The position numbers and the translations under genes are program-made. A stretch of 64,000 bases of DNA, from contig JAKSZT010054215.1 of the NCBI GenBank assembly GCA_026826555.1, forward strand, positions 24,162,765 through 24,226,764. Reading direction: 5' to 3'. Shown here piece by piece: positions 55,425 through 64,000 of this stretch (within the stretch, counting starts at the first letter, position 1; every line of letters begins with the position of its first letter). Below the pieces are notes generated by a model. That model did not search any database and was not told the DNA's origin. It worked only from the letters and a program-made list of their open reading frames with translations. The DNA is from Tolypeutes matacus. Its lineage: Eukaryota; Chordata; Mammalia; Cingulata; Chlamyphoridae.

Positions 55425-55625
55425 CTAACAATTATTATAGCCAACATTTAATGAGCATTTACTATGTGCCAGGCATTTGAAATATTTACCAGCATTGCCT
55501 CACTGCATTCATACAATTACCACATGAAGTAGGTAATCTTGTTAGCTTCATTATACATTTGAGGAAACTAAGGCATGGGGAAGTTCAGTGAAGTATCTAA
55601 GGTGGGTAGGGAAGCCTGAACACAG
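55425..55625 (-). repeat. MIR SINE, antisense
   Basis: 'gagcatttactatgtgccag', 'catttgaggaaactaaggca' and 'gggaagcctgaacacaggct' follow antisense MIR. Confidence 0.75.
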
Positions 55626-56079
55626 GCTGCCACAATCCAGAAACTCCCTTTTGGTTCATAATCATGGCTGGATTACATGTACGTGGAGTCACTGTGAAAA
55701 GCAGAGGGATCAACTCTCCTGGTTTTTCTGGGACTGGGGGTATTCCTGGGATGTGGGACTTGAACTATTAAAACCAGAAAGTCTTGGGTAAACTGGGAAT
55801 GTTGGTCATCAAAGCAGAAAAGGGAGCAGGGCTGCATCTCCATGGGCCTTATAAGCTACGTTAAAGAGCTGAGAATTTATACCACAGGCAATCGAGATCC
55901 TCGCATAAGACCAGAGGTTACACTCTGAAAAGCAGTCACCTTTAAGCCTGATAGTTCTAGATCTCCCACCCTCCCCTCAAAGGGACCCACAGTTATTCCT
56001 GGGAGTTACCAAGCTTTAGCAACATCAAGGATATCTGCTATATTGTTAATCATCTGTTCTTTCTATTATCCAAAGCTGA

Positions 56080-56473
56080 CCCCCTAAATGCCACCAACAA
56101 CCAGTCGATAAGACAAAGCTGAGTTTACTGCTCACTGCAGCAAGGAAGGACACAATCTCCGCAAAGCTTTTGGATGCATCTCAGAAGAGTAAGGTAAGGT
56201 CAGAATTTTATTTGCAACTGGAATTTTGGTTTAATTTGGTCTTTCAAAGTGGGGGCTGGATTAGGATTGGGTAAGGACTGTGGTACAACAGTCAAGGATT
56301 TGGTGGAAACAGCAAGGTGAGGATTTTGAGGCCAGGGATTCAAAGACTCTTTGGATGCAAACTATTTCTTGATACTTTCCTTTGAAGAGTCAATGGGTCT
56401 TTCCAGAATTTTTTGAGACATTCCTCTAATGAACAATCCAACCATTTGCCCAGGCATGAGGGTCCTGGGAAAA
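56080..56473. other. Possible old LTR split by the PSMD10 retrocopy
   Basis: Text such as 'gagtttactgctcactgcag' and 'aggtaaggtcagaattttat' resembles an ERVL-type LTR, and sequence of similar character resumes after the retrocopy (58.02-58.6 kb). Family assignment is not secure. Confidence 0.35.
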
Positions 56474-58015
56474 TTAAGCTGTACTATTTTTTTTTTTTTT
56501 TTTAAGATTCTCTGAACATTTTATTTTTCTGTTTCTGAAATACAAATTGACATATGTTTTTGTTACATATAATTTTTAACAAGCTTAACATTCCTTTCAA
56601 TACAGGATGAGTTATATAGGTACTTTAAAACTTCCTTTTAAAAAAACAACACATTTTATTTTAGAGTGAAATAGTTCATTAAAAAGATACATGGATACAT
56701 GACTATTATTTTTCATTATTTTATTTTAGTGTTTATGAATGTCATACTTGGACAGCATGCCCTCCAACTTAAAGTTTGGTCCACTAAAAAATGTGAGCAT
56801 TCCTCCTGTAACAAAAATAATTTAAACCTTATGATTGAAAAATCAAAAAATATTGGCATAGGCCTCTGAGTAAGCTTGAAAAACACAGACAGGTTTCAAC
56901 TGTATGGAGGGACATTCTGGAATCCACCTAGAGACATTTGGCCAAACAACTGGCCTGGTGCTACTGGGTTTGTTTTGTTTCAGACGGGTACAGAGGGTGC
57001 ATGGGTGGGTGCCAAAGACTCACAATGACCACAGAATCACTTACTCGAAATTAGCCAAAATTCAATATAGAATAATATACGATAATAGAACACTCAACAG
57101 TTACTCAATGACTGGAAAGTAAGTTGTAAGTTAGAACAAGTACCTTAACAGGAACCATATTCAACAAGTTGTAAGACTTTAAAGGTGAGAAAAACTTCAT
57201 CATACATAGATGATGTCTTGTGCACAAGTACATTAGTTTCCAGGATATTGAGGACAACCATAACACATACAAAGAAAAATTCCAAGCTGCTTAACCTTCC
57301 ACCATTCTCTTGAGTATTAAACCCAGGCCACCTTTGGCCAGTTGCAGGGGTGTCTTTTCTTCTTTATTCTCAATGTAAATGCTTGCTCCTTGGGACACCA
57401 GCAGTTTTGCTTCTTCTACTCTCTCCTCATTACAGGCTAAGTGTAGAGGAGTGTTACCCTCAGTGTCTTGGATGTTTGTGGATGCTTTGTAGTACAGAAG
57501 GATATGAATCATCTTCAAGTTACCCTTGGCTGCTGCCCGGTGCATTGCTGTAGCCTCAAAATGGTCCTTAGCATCTGGATCAGCCCCACCTTCTGATAAA
57601 ATAACAGCAATCTCATGCCTGTTTTTGGAAGCTGCATAATGCAAGGGACTATAGCCATTTTGATTGACAGCATTCACTTGAGCACCTTTTCCCAGAAGGG
57701 CTTTTACAATCTCATCCCGGCCAGCAGAAGCAGCAATATGAAGAGGAGACCAGCCTGCATCATCTTTATCATTCACTGGCACTCCAAGTTGTAGCAAGAA
57801 TTCCACAATTTCTGTATGTCCTGCCGAACATGCCCAATGCAATGCAGTTCTGCTGTCCTGGTCAGTTCTAGTAGCCAGGGATTTATCGGCCAGGATCTTC
57901 TCCTTCAACTTCTGCAGTTTTCCACTGTAGGCCAGATTGCAGACCATTAGGTTAGACACACACCCCTCCATTTCGCTCTCCACGGGATCTGCGTGAAGCC
58001 TTAAGCTGTACTATT
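56474..58015 (-). mobile_element. PSMD10 retrocopy insertion with target-site duplication and poly(A) tail
   Basis: The 15-mer ttaagctgtactatt occurs at 56474-56488 and 58001-58015. Between them lies an intronless cDNA copy on the - strand: a short 5' UTR (57972-58000), the PSMD10 ORF, a 3' UTR of about 790 nt, a poly(A) signal (AATAAA, + strand TTTATT at 56520-56525) and a poly(A) tail seen as T at 56487-56503. This is the hallmark of L1-mediated retroposition of a spliced, polyadenylated mRNA. Confidence 0.95.
57291..57971 (-). CDS. PSMD10: PSMD10 (gankyrin) retrocopy with intact 226-codon ORF
   Basis: The ORF begins at ATG 57971-57969 (MEGCVSNLMVCNLAYSGKL) and ends LGLILKRMVEG with TAA at 57293-57291. 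It is 226 residues, the exact length of human gankyrin. Gankyrin is a non-ATPase chaperone of the 26S proteasome that binds the ATPase subunit PSMC4 during base assembly, and it also binds RB1 and the MDM2-p53 axis. Seven ankyrin repeats can be followed, with TALHWACSAGHTEIVEFLL, SPLHIAASAGRDEIVKALL and TAMHRAAAKGNLKMIHILL showing the T/S-x-L/M-H turn. The frame also extends four codons upstream to a GTG, but the conserved start is the ATG. Versus the human protein as I remember it there are roughly a dozen substitutions (for example NGYSPLH for NGCTPLH, and AVILSEGGADPD for AVMLLEGGANPD). It is intronless with no recognised promoter, so it is a retrocopy. Whether it is expressed is unknown. 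Confidence 0.93.
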   Translation of the reverse strand: MEGCVSNLMVCNLAYSGKLQKLKEKILADKSLATRTDQDSRTALHWACSAGHTEIVEFLLQLGVPVNDKDDAGWSPLHIAASAGRDEIVKALLGKGAQVNAVNQNGYSPLHYAASKNRHEIAVILSEGGADPDAKDHFEATAMHRAAAKGNLKMIHILLYYKASTNIQDTEGNTPLHLACNEERVEEAKLLVSQGASIYIENKEEKTPLQLAKGGLGLILKRMVEG

Positions 58016-58019
58016 GAGG

Positions 58020-58750
58020 AGAGAGAGCTAGCAAAGTCCATTTAATGTAGACAATAAGATGAGGTTCCCCTTCTCAGTATCCAGGCTGTGTTGGGGGTGG
58101 GGGGAGGGGGAGCAGTTTTGATTCTCACTCACACCAATGTGTCTGTCCCTGAAACACTTGGAGAATCTTTCCCACTACCAGTTCCCAAAGGAGAGCCTTA
58201 ATATCCATTCGTATGTGTTGGACCAAGGTGCTCCCCAAAGCTTCCAATGCTCAAAGCCCAGTACAGGGGGAGATAGGCAGGGCTTCTGTTCCAAGTCACA
58301 CCACTCTTTGTCAGCTGAGCAAGCAAAGCAGCTCTGCTTGGACTCAAAGACTCAAAAGTCTCTCTTGAGCCATTTCATCAGCTTCTGCTTCTCCAACTTT
58401 CCCCAAGGAAACTATTGAGGTGGGGCACAGACATCACCATTCCCTCAAGCTTCACTTTTCCCCCTTTTCAGTTCTTTTCCCTCTCCCAAACTGCTCTCAC
58501 CTATCCCAGATAAGAAAAAACCAAATCTCCTATACATATGACTGGAGATCGACACATATTGGTGTGTTTGTGTTGTGTGTTATTGTTTATGTGAGAGTAT
58601 GGGTGGGAAAGGGTGGGGGGAGCATGGTGCAGTCTTCAGTAACAGGCACCCACCAGATGTACCTTGTGGTACTTAGGCTATTCATTGCTCTTGTCAAATG
58701 TCCCCACTTCTCTCTAATTCCTTCAAATCTTTCAACCCTTTTCACCTCTT
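58020..58750. other. Unassigned, possible LTR continuation
   Basis: No gene. The 139-codon + frame at 58420-58839 runs into the following LTR and has no domain. Confidence 0.35.
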
Positions 58751-58751
58751 G

Positions 58752-59369
58752 TGATAGTTTGAATTTGGTGAATCCCAGAAAAGATCATGTTTTTGAACTA
58801 ATCTATTCCTGTGGGCCTGAGACCTTTGATAGCATTTGATTCAGTTAAGGACCTCGATTAGATCATTCGATTAGATCGCTTTTGATTGGACTACATCAGT
58901 GAAGTTTGCCTCAGTTTGCGTTTCTGTCCGCTTGCTGGGTCTTATATAAACTGAGAACACACATAGAGAAAGAGAACTGCCATTTTGACCCAGACATGTG
59001 AAAGAGGACCAAAGGACCACTAGCAGCCAAAGCTGAAGCATGAAGACCCCAAGTGGCTGGGTCCACAGAGCAGCTCAAAGCTGAAGAGATGAGCCATCTG
59101 CCAGATCACCCATGGCAGACCTCTGGGAGATGGTAGATTCTGGAGGGGAAGGCAGGGATGTTGGCAGAGATCGGCTGCCTTCTTGCCTTGCCACGTGGCA
59201 GGATGCCAGGATCACCAGTAGCTACTTTGGTGAGAAGACATCTCTGATGATGCCTTGATTTGGACTTTTCACAGCCTTGAAACTATAAGATTTTCCCCAA
59301 ATAAATCCCTATTATAAAAACCAACACATTTCTGGGATATTGCATTGGCAGCCCTGTGGCAAACTGATA
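58752..59369 (+). mobile_element. MaLR-type LTR, probably xenarthran-specific
   Basis: It begins 'tgatagtttgaatttggtga' and ends 'ggcagccctgtggcaaactg', the MaLR/MLT1 terminal pattern. The interior includes 'atgccttgatttggactttt' and 'ataaatccctattataaaaa'. The body differs from common MLT1 and resembles a lineage-specific family. Confidence 0.65.
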
Positions 59370-59632
59370 CCTCTCCTCTTTCAGGAGATAAGCTATAATA
59401 TCTCCCATCTCTGTTCATCTCACCCCTCCACAAACATCTATTGTTCTGTATTTATTCTTTTTACAGTTCCTTTTGGCATTTCCTTATATTCAATTTGGTT
59501 TGCCATCATGTTCTATCTTATATTGTTCTCTATAATTTTTTCTAACATCCTATCATAAAAATTTTTAAACACACAGAAAGGTTAAAAGAGTTAAGAATTG
59601 TAATGTGAACACCAATATACCACCATCTAGAA

Positions 59633-59815
59633 CAGAGGTCAACAAACTTTTCCTTTAAAGGATCAGATAGTAAATTATTTTAGGCTTTGTAGAACCCAAC
59701 TGCTCAACTCTGTCATAGTGGGAATGCATGCAGAGGCAATATGTAAGTGAATGGACACAGTTGTGTTCCAATAAAACTTTATTTACAAAGCAGGCAGGTG
59801 CTGACCCTTGACCTA
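59633..59815 (+). mobile_element. DNA-transposon-like mammalian repeat, copy 3
   Basis: 'cagaggtcaacaaacttttc', 'ggatcagatagtaaattatt' and 'gttccaataaaactttattt': the same family as at 43.9 kb. Confidence 0.75.
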
Positions 59816-59849
59816 GAATCTACTAGAATACTACTAAAATTACTCCTTT

Positions 59850-59992
59850 TCATATTCATTCATTAATTCAACAAACATTTATCTACTATTTTCTGAGCAC
59901 AGCCTTAAAGGGGCTTAAAAAATAAAGGCAGCCACTTACTGTCTGATGAGGAAACAGAAATGTAAATAAACAAATAGAAGGCACTTTGATAA
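59850..59992 (-). repeat. L2-like fragment, antisense
   Basis: 'cattaattcaacaaacattt', 'actattttctgagcacagcc' and 'gaaatgtaaataaacaaata' follow the reverse complement of an L2 end. Confidence 0.5.
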
Positions 59993-60295
59993 TAGAAGTG
60001 GGAAAAAAGAATTGTTGACCTAAAGGAAAGGACATTAACTCTGCCCTGGGGCAATCGGGACAGGCTCCTCCAGATCTCCTTCCTGGTGGGATTACAGCCT
60101 GAGCTGGGCCTCCCTGTACCAGTATGTTTCTGCTGCCCTTGTGTTTCGCTAGAGCCATAGCCTGGGATTTGTCCTGCATCCGAGAAACTGCCCCAGGGTC
60201 ACTGTTGGGTGTAATACTTATCTCCCACTCCTCCTCTAGCCTTGCTGAAGAACTTCCACCACGACTTTTATATCCCTCAACTTTCGCCTCTAAAC

Positions 60296-60487
60296 CAGTG
60301 CTTTGCAAATTTGAGTACACCTTGGGATCACCTGGAGGGTTTTTTAAAACACAGATTATGAAACTCTACCCCAGATATTCCATTTCTGTAAGTATGGGGT
60401 GGAGCCCAGTAATCTGCATCTCTAACAAGTTCCTGGGTGGTGCTGATGTTTCTTTCTGCTCCAGGGACCACACTTTGATAACCACAG
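60296..60487 (-). mobile_element. MER5A-like non-autonomous hAT element
   Basis: 'cagtgctttgcaaatttgag', 'ctctaacaagttcctgggtg' and 'gaccacactttgataaccac' match MER5A in reverse orientation. The 180-codon + frame at 60124-60666 crosses it and is not a gene. Confidence 0.8.
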
Positions 60488-60944
60488 CTCTAAGCAATAT
60501 CTTCCATCCTAGCTTTCCATTTTTTAAAGAATGTTTCAAACGTCTTCTGCATATTTTGCCAGATGCTTTCCTGAAAGTTTGTACTAACTTACACCCCTAT
60601 TATGAGCATATCCATATTTTGATTTTAACACATAAGTTATCTTCTAATTTTATAGGTGACAAATGATACCATGGTCTTTAAATTTATAGTTCTTTAAATT
60701 ACTTCAGAAATTAAAGATTTTTATATATTTCTTGGTCATTTTATTGCTGTTATTTTGTTTTGTGAATTGACTATTCACATAACCAGCTCACATTTCAATT
60801 GGGAGGCATTGGGCCTTTCTACCTACTTTGTAGGCCCTCTTTTTCTATGAAAAATTTTGGCTGTATTTGTTCTGAAATTTTAAACCTACTTTGTTGTTTG
60901 CCTTTTGATTTTGTGTGCAATTATTTATGTCAAATTTTTTTCTT

Positions 60945-61545
60945 CATTTTTTGTTTTGAAAAAGTCGTAGATTTATAGGAAACTCCAAAAAAATATACAG
61001 GGAAGTCCTGTGTACTCTTATCAGCCTCAGCTGATAACATCTTATTAAAACCAGGAAATTGACATTGGTATCTCCACAGGGCTTTTACAGATTTCACCAT
61101 TTTACATGGTGAATATGTGCGTGTGTGTATAATTCTCTGCAATCTTATCGTGTGTAGAGTTTTGTAACTACCACACAATCCAGACATCTTCCATCACCAC
61201 AAGATTCCCTCATGCTACCTCTTTTAGCCATATTCACCAACCCTTGGCAACCTCTAATTTATCCTCGATCTCTATAATTTTGCTATATAAAAAATGTTTT
61301 ATAAATGGAATCATACAGTTTGATATCTTTTGATGTTGGCTTTTCTCACCCAGCGTAATTTCTCTGAGGTCTGCTCAAGTTGCCGTGTGCATTAATATTG
61401 CAGAGTAGCATACTACGGCATGGACGCACTACTGTTTAACCATTTACCTACTGGGGAACATTTGGGTTGATTCAGATTTTGGCTATTATGAATAAAGCTG
61501 CTAAGAACATTCACATACAGGTTTTGCATAAACATAAATGTTCAT
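60945..61545 (-). mobile_element. Old L1 3' UTR and ORF2 end fragment
   Basis: The + strand reads 'gtcgtagatttataggaaac', 'gaaattgacattggtatctc', 'gtgtagagttttgtaactac', 'tgaataaagctgctaagaac'. This is the reverse complement of an L1M-type end, about 600 nt, diverged. Confidence 0.75.
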
Positions 61546-61771
61546 TTCTCCATCCTAGCTTTTAATTTTGATAAAAGGGAGAGATTGACCTCTATCTGTC
61601 TAATGACTACTTCTTTCTCCATTTGCCTACAAACCAGGCTGGGAAGAAAATAATATAATTTATTGAATCTCAAAACATTTTCAATCATGAATACAAAGAG
61701 CCCAAGATATCCTGATCCCTTATTATAAATTGTGACTTTTCCCAGTTGATGAAAAAATTAAAAATCTCTCC

Positions 61772-62898
61772 TGTGGTAGATTGAATCATATACCCTAACA
61801 AAAGGCATGTTTGTAATGATGTGACCCATTTGTAAATAGTATTTTTTTAATATGTTAAGGTGAATCAGAGCGTAGACTCATTTGTTTTTTTTTTTTGTGT
61901 TTGTTTGTTTTGTTTTTTTTAATTTATTTATTTTTTATGGTGGGTAAAAATCAAAATTTTCACAAGACATACCAACATTTGTAAAATGATATATAAATAT
62001 ATATGCATATATGTGCATTTGCTTACAAAAATGTTATTTATATATATATATATTTTAAGAGGTGCTTAGATTACCTAATGAGTTCAAGTGGCTAAGAGAC
62101 TTCAAAGAGAGTCGGGAGGTCATCACAGAGGTAACTCTTACGCACACCTCAGTAGGAGCTCATAGAACATCTAAGTGCCTATCACCCCACACAGAGGGGC
62201 TCCTGAGAGCTCTGGAGACACCCAGGTCCTATATAAGGGGGGATAGCCCCAGAGACTGATGCCTTATCAGTGGGCTCTATTTTGGAATCTGTGCTCCTGA
62301 GAGTGACAGAATTGGACTCAAATAAGTCCTCCCTGCACATGGTCCATTAGTCCCTTCTATTCAAACCTATATGTGATGCTGGAGTTTTTAGGTATACTTC
62401 CAGAGACTGGAGCCTCTGGGCTACCTGTGTGCCAGGTGTGCATGGAATCTCGATGGAGCTGCAACTCCTACCCTACAGCTCAATGGACTCATCCAAGTCA
62501 CCTGGCGAGGAGATAGGTAGACTCATTTGTGAACAGGATCTTCAAAGATCCTATTGCAGTATGGCCAACCTGAATGAAGGTGGGCCCTAATGGGTATGGC
62601 TGGAGACCCGATTAAGAGAGGAATTTGGAGGCAGTCAGAGGAGCCAGAAGGCAGAACCAGTGGAAACCAGAAGAGCAGACAAAAGAAGGGTGTGAGAGAG
62701 AGATTGTCAGATATGCGAGTTAAGGAACCCCATGGATTTTGGCAAACCAGTACCAGAACACTATAAATTTTGGGGTGAAGTCATGGCTTCGCTGATGCCT
62801 TGATTTTGGACTTCTGGCCTCCAAAACCCAGATACAGTAAATTCCTGTTGTTAAGCCAACCTGTGGTAATTAACATAGCAGCTCTAGCAACCTAAGAC
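61772..62898 (+). mobile_element. MLT1-like LTR interrupted by an L1 insertion
   Basis: It begins 'tgtggtagattgaatcatat' and resumes at 62531 with 'gaacaggatcttcaaagatc', 'ggtgggccctaatgggtatg', 'attttggacttctggcctcc' and 'cctgttgttaagccaacctg'. The gap (61886-62516) is the L1 described separately. Removal of the L1 and one target-site copy gives a continuous MLT1-like LTR. Confidence 0.75.
61872..62530 (-). mobile_element. Lineage-specific L1 with twin-priming (5') inversion
   Basis: gtagactcatttgt at 61872-61885 and 62517-62530 is the target-site duplication. The left part (61886 to about 62077) is the same - oriented 3' end seen at 38.1 and 50.0 kb. The right part (about 62078-62516) is in the opposite orientation: its reverse complement aligns with 50.58-51.03 kb of the complete copy. 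Such a head-inverted structure inside one target-site duplication is the mark of twin priming. Confidence 0.85.
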
Positions 62899-62899
62899 A

Positions 62900-64000
62900 T
62901 CTCCCATCTTTTAAAGGACCACATCTGAATTCCCTCCAAATAGTATAGCATCATGTTGACCTTTTTCTGGCTCAACTATTAGCTATGAGGAAGGGGAGGT
63001 GTCCCCACCATTTGTAAGCACTGCTTTCTTCCACAGGCCTGACCAGGTCAGGATCAGTGGGGCCTCTGAATATGGCTCCAAATGGCCAGCACAGAACACT
63101 AAGTTTCACGTGCATTTGGAGATGGGATGGGATTCTTTCATTTCTGCAAAAATCTCCCTCATTTGATCTTTCTTCAGGTTTTAGTTCACACTGTGTTCCT
63201 TGGAGTCAGCAGCATAAAGTAGTAGGGAACAAACAGCCTACGTGTTCAGCCCTTCTACAATGAACTCTCTTTTCGATCCTCTGGCCTGTTGCCAGTACTC
63301 CCATATTAGACATTACCTATTTGTACCACCAGTGACTATGCTTTCTTAATCATTCCCTAACTTCTCAGTATCTCCAACTTCTCTGCCTACCTGGTCTTTG
63401 CTCTAATCCCCTGCTATTGAAAGTGATGTATGGGGAGCAGCAAAATCAGCATCACACGGGATCTTGTCAGAAAAGTACTAAATCAGCATCTACATACGGA
63501 CAAGATCCCTGGATAAGTCATATGCACATTAAACTTTAAGGAGTTGCTCTAAGCTTATAATTTGCTCAAACCTTGAGTATAGATGCCACCAAAGTGAATG
63601 CAAGTTTGTTTTCACTAAAAAGCAAAACTAAAACATGCAAGCAAAAATTCAGCCTCTCAATCCTATCCACTCACACCCCAAATCTCTTTTATAGTTCTTG
63701 AAAATGGTTGTTGTCTTCCATTCAAGGCGGCACAGAAAGTTGATGATTTGATGGACCCTCTCAGCTCAAAATGATAATAAAATAACCATAAAAAAGTAAC
63801 TATATAGCCAAAATTATTTAATGCTTTAAGGATAAATAACATATTAACTATAAAGCCAAAATTACCTAGTTGGGCTCAGAAACAAGATACAATTTGCCAT
63901 GGATCAGAAAAAGCACAGACACACTAAGTGGCGAGCAGAGTTGAGATCACAATTCTGCTATTCCCTGGATTCCAGAAGCAGGTAGTAACAGCAGGGACTT
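62900..64000. other. Unassigned intergenic stretch to window end
   Basis: No gene, RNA gene or repeat family recognised. Short ORFs only. Confidence 0.5.

Noticed and set aside
57972..57983. Four extra N-terminal codons for the PSMD10 copy
   Set aside because: The upstream start would be GTG; the conserved ATG at 57971 gives the exact family length.
60124..60666. 180-codon open frame on the + strand
   Set aside because: It crosses a MER5A-like element at 60296-60487 and changes composition there.

Overview
The window is nuclear DNA from a placental mammal: AT-rich, dominated by introns and intergenic sequence, and full of mammalian retroposons (MIR, L2, L1, MER5, MLT1-type LTRs). tRNA-derived SINEs at about 41.5 kb and 46.5-46.9 kb, one of them fused to a roughly 180-nt non-tRNA segment, match what is described for the DAS-SINEs of armadillos. 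Together with a lineage-specific L1 3' end present in four copies, this points to a xenarthran, most likely an armadillo (inference; no species marker was tested).

Positions 1-31.25 kb hold the 3' third of TCF4 (E2-2, an E-protein bHLH transcription factor) on the + strand. Six exons are visible. An AD2-region exon (1965-2168) is followed by an 18.4-kb intron, then exons at 20609-20744, 22362-22524 (with two donors 12 nt apart), 25584-25813 (the bHLH exon) and 26282-26422 (C-terminus and stop). A GC-AG intron follows four nucleotides after the stop, and the last exon is a 3' UTR of about 4.6 kb ending at an AATAAA near 31.21 kb. The exons join in frame to 285 or 289 residues plus stop. Introns contain MIR, L2, L1 and MER5 fragments and an old CR1/L3 remnant at 7.8-8.8 kb.

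From 31.3 to 56.4 kb I see no functional gene. This is intergenic sequence downstream of TCF4, layered with repeats: L1 fragments, a decayed endogenous retrovirus piece with a protease motif (39.5-40.5 kb), DAS-SINEs, MLT1-type LTRs and a frameshifted hAT transposase remnant (52.3-52.7 kb). At 56.49-58.00 kb on the - strand lies a full-length retrocopy of PSMD10 (gankyrin) with an intact 226-codon ORF, poly(A) tail and 15-bp target-site duplication. It is the only intact non-TCF4 coding sequence found. The remaining 6 kb are LTRs and L1 sequence, including an L1 insertion with a twin-priming inversion.

I found no previously undescribed multi-gene system. The points most worth checking are the intact PSMD10 retrogene, the GC-AG intron just after the TCF4 stop, the miR-137 8-mer overlapping the TCF4 poly(A) signal, and the twin-primed L1.
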